Below, piece after piece: positions 38,459 to 50,122 of a stretch of 64,000 bases of DNA. The translations under genes and the position numbers were made by a program. Origin of the DNA: Notospermus geniculatus (lineage: Eukaryota; Nemertea; Pilidiophora; Heteronemertea; Lineidae); the NCBI GenBank assembly GCA_002633025.1, contig NMRB01000824.1, positions 148,977 through 212,976 of the forward strand, written 5' to 3'. Each line of letters starts with the position of its first letter. Position 1 is the stretch's first letter. The notes under the pieces were generated by a model, which saw nothing but the letters and a program-made list of their open reading frames with translations, did no database searches and was not told the DNA's origin.

Positions 38459-39968
38459 ATGATGGCACGTTTGGTGTCATCATTTTTGGTGCTTCTAAGT
38501 ATCTGGCTGGTATCTGATGGCCAGCTAGTCGTAAACGTGAAGAATGGCGGCGGTGAAGTTGTTCATGAGACAATCAATGCAAACACCACTGAAGACACAA
38601 TCGTTCTTGAGTTCAAGAAATTAGACGGGACCATCATCACACAGCTGATCGATTTCAAATCAGTAATGCCATATTTTATAGCCCTCTAAACTGTAATTGT
38701 ACATAGGCCTACCACGCGCCCGTTGGAATGGAAGCCGTCAAATATGTCAAGAATTTGGGCTAAAGTTTAGAATCCCCGATCGGAAGTGACGTTACTCCAT
38801 GGCACACAATGGAAATCCTATTGTACAATGCGGCTTATTCTGTCAATCGACGACCTTTTTTTGGGCACTGATCGGGGATTCTAAACTCGTTCCGAACCTC
38901 AATTAAATCATATAGCATAGGCCCAGTTAGACTAGCATGAGATCAAGCACGCAGGCCTACATGCATTATTGGTTAGGTATGGCTAATCCAACTAAGCACT
39001 TGTCACGTTTCTTTCAGGAGTTCCAGATTTTCAAAGCTATGGTCTTGGGAGAAGAAGAGCGTGGTCAGACTCAACCTCAGGCCATGTGTTTTGTCACAAG
39101 GTTCATCAAGAATGAATTCATTTCATCAGATGCCATGTCAAAACTCAGACAGGTGTGGTTCTTAACTTACTCATGATCTGCTTCTTGTTCTTCTGTTGTC
39201 AGAGCTGGGGATGTTTGTGGTGGAAAGTGTTTCTGACCATAGCTTAGCACTACTCCATCCGTGAAGTAGGCCATACCTATCTGAAGGGCCAGGAAGGAGC
39301 ACTTGATGCAGGCACTTGAGCTGACTTCTGTGTTTTCTCATTTTATTGAAGCAGGAAAGTTAAGAAACATGTTTTCCATTACACTTCCAGAAAAACCCAA
39401 GTGCAGTCCGCCAACCAGAAGATGATAAAGGCAAAGAGACTCATATTCAAGACATGCCGCTGGATGTTGACACAGGAGCCCGGCATATCACTCCACACCT
39501 TCAAAGCATGTGTCATGAAGCAAGAGATGCGACATATACAAAAGAGGCTGATCTCAGGGTCGTAGCACGGCGTAAGTGTGTAGTCAGTTACTTCGCTGGT
39601 TCTGGTCGCACTGATGTCCTCCACTGAGAGATGTTCCTTTCACATTAGTTTTGCTTTTCAACTCCTTATCAAAAATGACGTCTTCCTCTTTTTCAGAAAC
39701 TGGACGCTCCGCCACCCCAATGCTCGGCGCAAGAAAATACATCCCAGCCAAACAATCACGTTGCAAAGACATTGCCAATCTTTGGCTTCCGTGCACTTGT
39801 CAATACCAAGTCTGCATCGGGTGGTATCCGTGCGGTTTGAAATATTGCCGTGGAAAGGATCAGACAGGGAAGCCATTCAGTTACAGATGTGGAATAAAGA
39901 CTTGTCGCAAGTGTAGACTGTTCGAGTATGCTGTTAAATTCAAACATTATTGTTTGTGGGACAATTGA
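38459..39968 (+). CDS. OAF: Out at first protein homolog (secreted)
   Basis: Four exons: 38459-38662, 39018-39152, 39391-39571 and 39697-39968. Residues 1 to about 21 form a hydrophobic signal peptide (MMARLVSSFLVLLSIWLV). The body matches the OAF family along its length: VHETINANTTEDTIVLEFKK, then FKAMVLGEEERGQTQPQAMC, KLRQ|KNPSAVRQ, and a Cys-rich C-terminus (PCTCQYQVCIGWYPC, YRCGIKTCRKC) ending CLWDN. About 264 residues, close to the usual size. OAF proteins are secreted and of poorly known function, named from the Drosophila gene. Either of two adjacent ATGs (38459, 38462) could be the start. It is head-to-head with the beta-trefoil gene. Confidence 0.93.
38758..38892. mobile_element. MITE family C copy 2, in OAF intron 1
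   Basis: Ends TTTAGAATCCCCGATCGG and ATCGGGGATTCTAAA; opposite orientation to 31228-31373. Confidence 0.8.
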
Positions 39969-41066
39969 GAATAATTTATTGAAATGAGGGATCATTTTCC
40001 TTGACGAAGTATACAGCTGGAGTGCTGTCAATCAGCAGAGCCCCACCCTCGTTAGATTGTGTTTTAACAGGTGTAGTAGTAAAGAAGTCCAGGGCAAGCT
40101 TCTTGGGTGTTAGACCTGGGGCCTGGTAATGACTGGGTGCTGTTGGGAGGTCAACAAGTGCATGTCGTCTTACAGAGGTGCATCTTTGGTGGGGTCTGCA
40201 TTACAGAGGTGCCTCTTTGGTGGGGCCTACATTATATTTTACATAAAAATATGGCCAGTAGTGAGCCATTATACAATGTAGATGAGAGATTTGAATCTTC
40301 TTCATGTTTTCAAAATGGTGCTGATAATTATTTGATTGAATTACAATTGAGATTATGTCTTGGATCCTCCAAATGCTGTGGTCAAATTCAAAAATATTTT
40401 GACATTTTCAGGAGGAAGTGACCCAGTCATAGGGGGGTGAAGATGTTTAGCTCTTTAGCGTTTTACTTGAATCATAAGCTGAGTGTTTGTTGATAGAGAA
40501 CTTAGGGACAGTAGACAAATCACTTTTCACTTCAGTGGTATCTAAAAACCATCGGTTTTCTTTCAATCAGTGTTTTGGTGGGTTGTATATTAAACAACTC
40601 TAGATCTTGCCCACCAAACAAGACTCAGAATGCAATAAAGCTGTACATTTTTCACAGCGTAACTCTGTTCTTCGTTGTTCTTCGTTTTATCATCTTTTTA
40701 TTAACAAAGTAATAAGTACATGTATTCAATAGTTTTGAAAATGAGAAGTAAATCCGAAATGAGGTACAATCCACCAGGCAAATTTCTGGTTACAATTGGG
40801 ATAAACTGCACTGAACTTTGCTGTTACAATTACTCGGGCCAAGAGGACCCATGAAAGTTGAGATTTTTACTTGGCTATTGTATGGTACGTGCGTCAGTCA
40901 CCCATCCAAATAGTTATCGTGCCCTCCGTTGCTTAACTTTTATATTAGCTCAGAGGCCAACGCCCCAACCACTAGGCTATAAAGGTAATCCTCCTGGCTT
41001 GGCAGGTTAAGCCATGCCATATATAGCTGCAATTGTTCAATGCAGTATCGGCTTATTCCTCCTCCA
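39969..41066. other. Convergent spacer, OAF and ZNF511
   Basis: Holds the OAF 3' UTR and its AATAAA (40634) and the presumed ZNF511 3' UTR on the other strand. No further gene seen. Confidence 0.5.
40634..40639 (+). other. OAF polyadenylation signal
   Basis: AATAAA lying 666 bases after the OAF stop codon, followed by a T-rich stretch. It is the first canonical signal on this strand after the gene. Confidence 0.5.
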
Positions 41067-43252
41067 TCAACTCTCCAACACGTCGGCCAAGTCCTTCATA
41101 TCAACTTGTTCTATATCAACGGTAGTGTCCACCGAATCGTCCTGTTTTTGATGCCAATGTTTCCTCTGTCGCTGTTTCTTCCCCTTGCCACCAGGGGGAC
41201 GATGAAATCCCCGCTGCGAACCGTGACCGAAGCAGGTGTTCTTTGGGACTCTAAAAGAATGGGAATCTTTATGAAAGGAGTTTGGTCAGATAACACCACC
41301 TCTGCTGCTGCCTGCCAACCAGGAGCAGGATTCCCGCTGTTCTTACACAACTTGGTACTGTGGTTCAGTGATTGGGCATTGGACCACGAGGCCACAGGTT
41401 CCCAGTTTAGTCACAACTCAACTGGTTTGGAAGGAGTAATTTATGCGCTGAATCTTGAGCCTCAAGTCCCCATGAAAGCATCTTGACTAATCAAGGCCTC
41501 CGGTCACTCCGCCCTTCGAACTACGCTCCCTTCACCCTTGACGACCACCGTTTGTCATCCTGCTTGCAGACAGGTCGTTCCATGGACCGCACACCCCCCA
41601 CCACTGTCAATGATAAATGCGTGTAATCCAATGTTTTGTGAATAAAACATGCATTAACGTATTAGATTATTCTTCATTTTGAGATTTTCATCGATCCAAA
41701 CCTCACAATGTTCCTATCTTCGTCATAAACCGCGCTTTCAGTAACGTTTGGCTGCTTCAGCCGCCACGCTCATGGGCGGCAAATGCGAGCGATAAATGCT
41801 ACGGTGGTCGGCAAGGGTGGATGGAGCGATAGTAGGAGTGACAGGAAGCCTTGGTTGGGCAAGATGCATGAAAGGTTTCTGGAGATATTAGGTACTTTGG
41901 GGCTGTATTACAGTGGAAAATACCTTATAAAAGATTATTAATATTCGCCCATGTGTTACAGGAATACAGTAACTTACTTGTAACTGTACTGAAATCTGCT
42001 TTGAGGTGCTGGCATGGCAGTGGCACCTTCCGTAACCATGGCAGCAGGATCAACATTTTCTTTTGTCGTCTCCACTTCCATCGTTTCTGCTTTTACACCA
42101 TCAGTAATGGGAGATTCTTTGGTTTGTTTCACTTCACTTTTCCTGGAAAATACACGGGTGTCAATGGGAATTCCAGGATGAGTCTTTGAACTTTCAGCAA
42201 AATATCTGCTTCAGCAACACCTACAGCAGTGAAGTACGTTTACTTTGTCCAAGTTGTATTGTCCAACCTAATTTGTTCAGGTTTAACATATCTTACTTCT
42301 TTTTGCCTTTTGACGGTCGATCAAAACGGAAATTTGCTGGATACTTGTGGACCTTGACTAGATGATCCTTGCGATGTTTTGCTGTGGGGAACTTCATGCT
42401 GCAGCTTTCTCTTAGACACTCATACTAGAAAATGTGAAAATTAAGTCCATGAAACACATATGAAGCCAGAGTTTCATGCAATAACAAGTAACTTGGAAAA
42501 TTACTGCAAAGTTCATTAGAAAGATCTTCTTACCATGTTTTGTTTCTGTGATAGAAGCTGGAACATCGAGTCATGCCATTCAAGGACGTGTATGTCCAGA
42601 ATGTGATTGTTAGGAAATGTCCGATGACATTGTGAACAAGTGTGGCGGTGCTCACTGTTGTAGTGAAGTTCATACCTGCAATTAGAAAATAAAAACAACC
42701 TTAGTTGAGAAATGATCAATATAGGCCAATTGCCTTAACCCTTGCGCTTGCAGATTGGCACATTTATTTTTCACCTTGAGACTCAATGACTGATGAATTC
42801 AGAATTACCGTACTAGGCCCAAAGGCAACTCAAGTGATTGCTTACCCAGCTATTGAACTAAACCTTTTCTGGCAAGTCGATAAATGGCAGGAAAATTCAG
42901 GAAGACTGAAAAATAAAAATAAAGTTCAATCAATTAAAATAAAAGTCAATCTTGTACTAGTCACGAAACTCACGACTTCGAATATTTGGGATATTCTACG
43001 TCGTGATTCAGGCTATGCCGTTCTGTACGGGAAATCTGCACCGCTGAGAAGTACAGAATGTTTTCACTGCTTGTGAAGCTCTGGGAGCAGGACATCATTT
43101 AAAAAGTATCCTGTCGTGAACTTCCAATATTCTAGATGACATTCATGCCGTTGACCAAAAAATCTGACCACTTTTAAGGTCTTTAAAATTCGAAATTTGA
43201 AGGGCAGTAAAAACACGCCGCCATATCCCTGTACATCGCACNGGTCAGCCAA
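41067..43252 (-). CDS. ZNF511: Zinc finger protein 511 (C2H2)
   Basis: Minus-strand exons: 43252-43068 (5' limit uncertain), 42905-42846, 42675-42534, 42424-42297, 42142-41978, 41250-41067. Three C2H2 fingers are visible: FSCHLSTCQKRF with the His pair in ELHYNSEH; HTCSQCHRTF with HVLEWH; YECLRESCSMKF with HLVKVH. Family hallmarks are LDIHVLEWHDSMFQLL, YPANFRFDRP and the late YKVPKNTCFGHG block before a basic tail. ZNF511 is a conserved nuclear protein of poorly defined role. Exon 1 carries PFKFRILKTL and NDVLLPELHK, aligning to the vertebrate N-terminus, but has no in-frame ATG before an upstream stop; an indel near the T-run at about 43209 or the N at 43242 may explain it. The nearest open start is TTG. 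Confidence 0.87.
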
Positions 43253-44135
43253 ACGTCATCAACGGTCGCGCCATGAGTCATATCTATTTTTAGAGACTCC
43301 CCGCAACGTTGAAAGTCTTTATTGCTCATTTGCATACGTGTGTCAGAAAACAGGCAAACATGGCGGACGCGGCCTGTCGTAGTAGTGGAGGAACGGAGCG
43401 ATACGACAGGGGACCAGTCTACGGCTATGCCATCCAGAGTGACGATGCCGACGATGCCGGTGCAGGCATGGTCGGCGAGAAATGAGCGGGAAAGTGACTG
43501 CAGCGCCACCAACCGAGGCGACAAAATTCGGAATTAAAGTATGCGATGACGATGCCGACGGTGCCGTTGCCCGGCATTTGATACTTTCAAAACCGAATCA
43601 CTCCTTTAACATTTGGCGCAGGGAACTATGTTTTGATGGGGGTGAATTCTGAACTCAGGCCGCCTAAAGATTCACAGGGTATTTTATTAGGCTATTTGCA
43701 CTCCTCTAAAAGCACATTTTTAATTAATTCATGAATAACGTCTCCATGAATACATTGAAATACATCCAATACCAGTTCATTGAAATACCCGTATCCCCAT
43801 AATGGGGAACAGGAACACACTATAGGCCTACAGTTCCGAATATAGCCACAGCTCACACATTCACCTCGCTATACACAGCCTGTACAGTGTACCAATACAC
43901 TTCAGCCTGTACATTGTATTGTGGTCACCACCGCCTGGATTACTTCCCGGAGAATGAGTTCCCTGGGAGTGAGATTTCCCTATTGATGAGGTCTCGCGGC
44001 TCGAGGTACCTCCTATTCGTAATTTTAGCTGTTTAGGTCAGAATAAATTGGCTAATTCATGTCATAGACAGTACGTGCGGCTTTGCCAGTTCGCGTTGAG
44101 TCCTTATTTCGCTCTGATAAGCATAACAGGTCACA
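43253..44135. other. Head-to-head spacer, ZNF511 and HMBS
   Basis: About 880 bases between the coding starts. The ZNF511 side (43350-43570) is CG-rich with GATGCCGACGATGCC repeats and fits a CpG-type bidirectional promoter. A short plus-strand frame from ATG 43360 (about 42 codons) has no support as a gene. Confidence 0.5.
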
Positions 44136-47100
44136 ATGGAAATGGATGAGGGGCGCGTTATTCGAGTAGGATCAAGAAAAAGCCAGGTAAAGTTGCACAA
44201 CTCTTCTTTCCCTGAATTTGTTTTTCTTGAATTCCTTGACTTCTTTTCAAATTTTCATGTTGATGATGATGCCAGTGGCGAAGATGATGTCAGATGTCAG
44301 GCCTTCACTCATACAGGCTAGAGTCATGACAGTCCATGAGCAGCTGATGATGAGTGGCCTTCCTAGGCCCTTGGAGGAATTATACTGTTAGTATAATTCC
44401 TCCAAGCTAGGCCTAACTACTCTCTGGGGGGCTGGACAACCGCTGAAAGCTGGGGGACGTGGTTTAAGAGGAATTCAGGGTTCATACGCATCCTTGAAAA
44501 CCTTGATTATCATTGAATTTTGCCATTTGCCTCCAAGGGCCTTGAAAAGTGCTTGAATTGCGCACAACTTTTGTCAGAGTCATTGAAAGTCCTTGATTTC
44601 GTGTGTTCTTCCTTTATTCCCTCGCGTCTGGCCTGCGTGATTACCAGTATGTTGTGATTTTAGCACTTATTTCTTCGCAAAAATCTTCTGTCAGTGTACC
44701 AAAAATCCTTGAAAAGTTCGGAAACAGCCCTTGAAAAGTCATTGATTTATTTGCTTTGCCAGGGGGAAGAACCCTGGGAATTGTGTCCCTGTGAGAAAAT
44801 TTCCATTTTAGGATAACTGATGCTGGAGTAGGCCTATCAGTCGCAAAGATTGAATGGTGTTGGCCTAATCTGTTTATACCGTCAAATATGATGACTTGGA
44901 CAACCGTGATTGTAGGAATGTTAAGTTTCTTGATCAGAGCTTTGTCATGTTTGTTCTTCTATCCCAGGCCTAGGCCCTTTAGGCCTAGTATGAGAGTCAT
45001 TCCAGCAGCATGGTAGGCAACAGACCACCTGGGATGAGGTAATACGACCTATTTCCTAGGGAGTATGGTAGGCCTACCCTCACCAGCATCCTCTGTGAAC
45101 ATCTTTTGCAAGTGTTTGGCAGATAAAGAACATTCTTGAAAGCTTTGTCGTTAAAAAGTTGGAGGTGGGCAGAAATCGGAGGGATATTAATAAGAAAGGG
45201 TGAACTTGCTAGTATAGTGTTTCATAAATCAAAGCGGTGTGTAGGTGTGTGTGAATTGATGACCTCTTCGTTTGCTGTCTGGGTTAACAGATACATAACT
45301 CTCATTATACATGTTATAATGATGCAAATATAGGTTAATCATTTTCAATATCAAATGGACCAGTTCATTTGACAGATTTACATAAGTAAGGTATGCCAGA
45401 TGACAAGAGAAATCTCTTTTACAACTTCAAATAGAAAACCGCTGTGTTATGTAACAAACTAGGCCCATACATGCCATTGTGCACTCCAAATAGTTTTATG
45501 GATTAGAACTATATTACGGTATGTTTCCAAAGACATGGACTTGCTGAATTGTCTTTCTTTCAATAAAAGGTCATCACTGCTTTGACAGTTTGTTGTCGAA
45601 AACTCACTAGTTTTAAGATTCCTTTCATTTGGATATTCTGTCAATTGAGTGCAGAGTTTATTATTGAATACAGGACCCTATTAACAGTATTTTCATCTCT
45701 GATTCCAGCTGGCCTTGATTCAGTCCAACCATGTCATTGGCAGACTACAGAAGTTGTTCCCTGATAGAAGATTTGAACTCAGTAAGTAAAGTTTCCTTTT
45801 TGATTCAAGAATGAGATTGCAATATTTTTTGTAATCCGCTCCAGAATGGATTAATTTCTATACAAACATATTCAGGAGTTTGGACTAAACAGTAGACCCT
45901 CCCTTAAAAGATACCTCTGCTAAAAGGACAAGAGCATAGTCCAGTCTCCAGTTGGTAAAGTCAGTTCATTTGATACCTCCCATGTATTGAGGACACCTCT
46001 CAATTAAGGCCAGTGCCAGGCTGAGGCAGTCCCAGAGGTGTTCTCAATAGAGAGGTTCCACTGTACATGTACTTTTGAAACCAGGTTGCATTATGAAATG
46101 TTTAATTGAGAAATCATTTCAGGTCAGCATTCACAAATTGGGGTAGAATCATTTCGTTGTCATTCTCATTATAAAGTGGTGAGAGAGTTTCATCCATGGG
46201 TGCCATCCTGCTGTTCTAATTCCCAAAGTTGATTCATGAAAGTGAATACAACCGCTTACATAACATAACTACCCCTTTTGTGGCAAGTTTATCATTGTTA
46301 AAAGTCACCCTGAACGTTTTGCTAGGCCTTACTTATGTAATATAAGTAGGCCAAAAGGAGTTTAACAACTTGAGTTGTACAATAGTGCAATGATGCAGGG
46401 ATGTCAAATTTCAGACTTTTGGCTGATTTCAGACTTTTTGGTCATATTTTTCAATACTTTTTCAAATGGAAAACACCAATTTCCACCTTTTGAAAGCGAG
46501 TTTCAGACTTTTTTGAAAGATCTGTTGACATCCCTGATGATGTGAACCTATCTCATGGTGCAAAAATGATGAGCTACCACGAAAGCTTAGAAGTTTTATC
46601 GATATTGGAAAGGAAAGGGCGGAATGTGCTTTGTCACAGCCCCCTTTTGTAAAGTATGCCCAGCTCAGTGTCTGTTGTCTCCCCGGTAACACACATCTGA
46701 TATCAAGACAGTACTGGTAATAATTCTTCATTTTCAGTTTCCATGTCAACGACAGGAGATGTCATCTTAGACAAAGCATTGTCCAAAATTGGAGAGAAGA
46801 GTTTGTTTACGAAAGAATTAGAAATGGCCCTAGAGGAGAAGTCTGTAGACATGGTGGTGCATTCATTAAAAGATCTGCCGACTTTACTCCCTCCAAATAT
46901 GGCCATCGCTTCAGTTTTAGAGTAAGTCTAAAGTGCCTGATGTACGTTAGCCTACCGGTAACAGGCCTTTATATTCCCTAATTTGGGCTATTTCTGTTTA
47001 CGGTGGTATTGGGCCAAAGTCCCCGTCAGAGCGCCGAAGGCACGATCAGGGGGAGCGCGAGGTGGGGGTTCCCTGCCTCGTTCGAAAGTTTTTGGAAAAT

Positions 47101-50100
47101 AGAGGATAAAAGACACCATTTCCAGGCATCTGAGATTCCCATTTAAATGTAAAACAAGACTCCAATTTGGGTGCCCTTAATTTGGGCTCCGACGTTAAAC
47201 GTCGTTAATTTAGGGGAATATAAAGGCCTGGGTAATCAACGGCAGATTGACTGGAGAACGAATGACCGCTCAGGAATTGCTGGAAGACAAACATTGGTGG
47301 CAACATTGATGAACATCTCTACCTGCAGCACTTTGACGAACTTCTCTTTAGGTCTGCTATCCCATTTTACTATTGGTTCGGCATCCTGAGAATCCCAGGG
47401 CTTCGCGAGATTCTCAGGATGTTAGTTCGGTGGCGAGGAGCACTGGGTCCAGGGAAAACTGACTTGTACCTTTCAATAGCGGAAGGATGGATGTAAAAAG
47501 GGTAACCATTGTAATCTGTCCACTTTTTCAGACGAGACGACCCAAGGGATGCTGTAGTATTCAATGCAGGGAATAAAACAAAGAAATTAGAAGATCTGCC
47601 TCCTAATTCGTAAGTCTCCTAATCTTGGGAATGTATTTGAGGTTTGGCCTGATGTCAGACAAAACTGTATGCAAATTAGTTGAATTCCTTACACCAATCA
47701 GGACGACCTCCAAGATACTGTTCTTGCCACATGTAGTTGACATTCAAATAGCCTGATGGTTGCAGTTGAACCCCCCCTTAGCAGACACCTCTGCCAGGAG
47801 GACACCTGTCTATTGAAGACACCAAACTTCATTCCCAAGACTGGTTATTCTATTCATTTTGACCCCTGACTTGGACACCTCAATTAAAGACAGTATTTTG
47901 CAGTCCCGAGGGTGTCCTAAAAGAGAGGTTCTTTACTTATTATTAGGACGGTTTTCAGTGATATTTCAAAATGTTTCCTGTTTTTGTAGCGTTATTGGAA
48001 CAAGTTCACTACGACGAATTGCTCAACTCAAGAAGAAATATCCACTCTTTCGGTTTGAAAATATTGTATCCTTTAAAATGTAAAAAAGTGGAAAATAATC
48101 GCTTCTTGTTGCCATGGTAACTGGGATAATCAGGAGTTTTTTCCTTGACCTTTGACCTCAGCGTGGTAACCTGAACACACGATTCCGCAAACTTGACGAA
48201 GGCAACACATATGCAGCCATAGTTTTAGCGAAAGCGGGACTAGAAAGAATGGATTGGCATAGTCGGATAGACGAAGTTCTGGAGCCATCCGATTGTATGT
48301 ATGCTGTTAGCCAGGGGGCGCTGGCCGTGGAGTGTCGTGCCGATGATCAGGAGATGATTGAGATGCTGAGTAACCTTCATCACCCGGGCACGTTATTACG
48401 TGTTGTGGCAGAGAGAGCATTTCTAAAAACATTGGTAAGTTTTCTTCTGGAGCACCTCATGAGGTTGATGAGTTCTGTACATTGGTTAGTGACCTCAATG
48501 CTAGATGGCGCCACATACTTTGCTTAATATAATTCAGGATCTTTCGAGGCAGCATTGGAGCGGTTTGATCCTCCTTCCCTTGCCATCTACATCCCCCTCC
48601 TCCATTCCTATTATCGTGTCAGTGTTGGCTCCAATTCGTGTCTGTTTTGTTTCATTTCTGACCTTTCTTTTAGGAGGGTGGATGCACAGTTCCTGTAGCC
48701 GTCCATACGGTTCTTAATGAGGGAGATTCACAAGAGGTTCGTTCCAGTTTATATTGAGTTCTCCAAACCTGGGATCTTTCACGGAGCTGTCGTTCAGATT
48801 GTGTAAACTATTGTCCATTTGCGGGAAACCTATTGTTCACTAGGCCATTCTTTTTTTATTTGTTGTTTAGCGGATTTTTTTCCAGTAAACTCAAGACAGG
48901 AGACAGAAAAAAAATAAAAATGAAAGTCCAATCTTTCTGATGGATTTATATTTTTTGTTTTAGCAAGCCTTTATCCAGTGAAACCAAGACAGGCGGAAAT
49001 AAAAAAAACTCAAATATCATGATTGCTGTCGATGTCGCCGATCTGCCCGGCCGACGAACGTGGCAAATGTTCGAAAATATCCCCCACAACAGCACTGGAC
49101 GGGACCTCACCAAATGTTTTTAATAGAGTGCTCACACCTCGTTGAAGAATGATTTTGAAAAAAACATTGAAAGGTTGAAAAACGGGACAGGCGGAAATAA
49201 AAAAGATGTTTTTTTTCAATGTTGAAAAACGGGACAGGCGGAAATAAAAAAGATGTTTTTTTTCAATTTTATTTTTTTTCCAAATTGCCAAAATCTTAGT
49301 ACGGCGGGTCCGCTTAAAACAACAAATAAAAAAAGAATGGCCCTATCAGCCTGACGAAGGATTTGCGTGCCCTTAAAGCTACAAGGGCTTTGTGAATAAG
49401 GTCCATGGTCTCCTACAATGTGTGAGAGAAAAAACAAAAGGATGGGCTCTAGATAAAGTGTATTTAGGCAACCTGTTTCCCATCCCTGACTTTGCTAGAA
49501 TTTATCATCCTCCTTTCAGTGTGAGTTGGCAATCCGTGGTGGAGTGTTCAGCCTTGATGGTTTCCAAGCAATCACTGACTCCATGACAACCAGATTTTCT
49601 CTGGCACCTGTCTCAAAGAAGGTGAGTCGTATATAAAAAGAGAGCCGGGCTCTGTGGTGAAAAATGTACAGCAGGAGGAAACCGGAGTGTCTGGAGAAAA
49701 CTTGTGCTGTCAAAGAGAGTCACCCTTTCTATCACATGAAGAGTGGGCCCAACTGGAAATCGAACCTGAAACCTCAGCGGTGACAGGTGCCGACATTTGA
49801 ACTTCACCTCCCTGACACGCCAGTCATCCATTTCTTTTGTACAGCACTTGCCCCCTCCTATTGTGAAGAATTCAGAATCCACATTTTCGAACCTTTTCAG
49901 ATGAGACCCAATGGACCAGTTCTGTTTTCAAGTATTGTAGCAGAATACGTGAACGATAGTGCTCTCAAAGCTGCGGAAACCCTCGGACACGAACTCGCCG
50001 AATCTCTACTCAGAAATGGTGCTAAGCCCATTTTGGATGAGGCGAAGGCTGTAGCGGAGGCGGAGGTGAAGAGACAAGCAAAGGAGAGAGATCTGAAATC

Positions 50101-50122
50101 CAAGAAGGGAGCTGCGATTTGA
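44136..50122 (+). CDS. HMBS: Hydroxymethylbilane synthase (porphobilinogen deaminase)
   Basis: Third enzyme of haem synthesis: it joins four porphobilinogens into hydroxymethylbilane in the cytosol. Exons: 44136-44186, 45709-45781, 46738-46921, 47532-47609, 47990-48065, 48162-48434, 48674-48736, 49520-49621, 49901-50122; all phases join. Start [17 protein letters not shown]. Motifs: [24 protein letters not shown] with the catalytic Asp (46872-46874), [32 protein letters not shown], and [11 protein letters not shown] with the Cys that holds the dipyrromethane cofactor (48683-48685). About 373 residues, similar to the human ubiquitous form. The C-terminus has a charged Lys/Glu/Ala-rich tail longer than in vertebrates. 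The donor after 48736 is GTTCGT, unusual but phase-consistent. Head-to-head with ZNF511. Confidence 0.96.
44370..44406. repeat. Near-perfect hairpin in HMBS intron 1
   Basis: Arms CTTGGAGGAATTATAC and GTATAATTCCTCCAAG with a very short loop. Confidence 0.8.
45895..46075. repeat. Dispersed ACACCTCT repeat, copy 2
   Basis: CCCTTAAAAGATACCTCTGC ... GAGGACACCTCTCAATTAAG, ending in AGAGGTTCCACTGTAC. In an HMBS intron; matches 47763-47932. Confidence 0.55.
46962..47229. mobile_element. Foldback in HMBS intron 3
   Basis: Ends AGGCCTTTATATTCCCTAAT and TTAGGGGAATATAAAGGCCT bound a 268-base element. Confidence 0.75.
47763..47932. repeat. Dispersed ACACCTCT repeat, copy 3
   Basis: CCCCCCTTAGCAGACACCTC ... 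GGACACCTCAATTAAAGACA, ending AGAGAGGTTC. Same repeat as 45895-46075. Confidence 0.55.
48842..49342. mobile_element. Long TIR element with internal direct repeats, in HMBS intron
   Basis: Ends GGCCATTCTTTTTTTATTTG and CAAATAAAAAAAGAATGGCC with GTTTAGCGGA/TCCGCTTAAAAC inside. The body has two direct copies of GTTGAAAAACGGGACAGGCG GAAATAAAAAAGATG (split). About 500 bases, no transposase. Confidence 0.75.
49665..49800 (-). mobile_element. SINE fragment with GGAAACCGGAGTG core
   Basis: GGAGGAAACCGGAGTGTCTG then a reverse-strand B box (GGAAATCGAACCTGAAACC). In the last HMBS intron. Confidence 0.55.

Noticed and set aside
43360-43485. Alternative first exon of HMBS or a small gene starting ATGGCGGACGCGGCC
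   Set aside because: The frame ends after about 42 codons with no donor that joins HMBS exon 2; it lies in the divergent promoter region.
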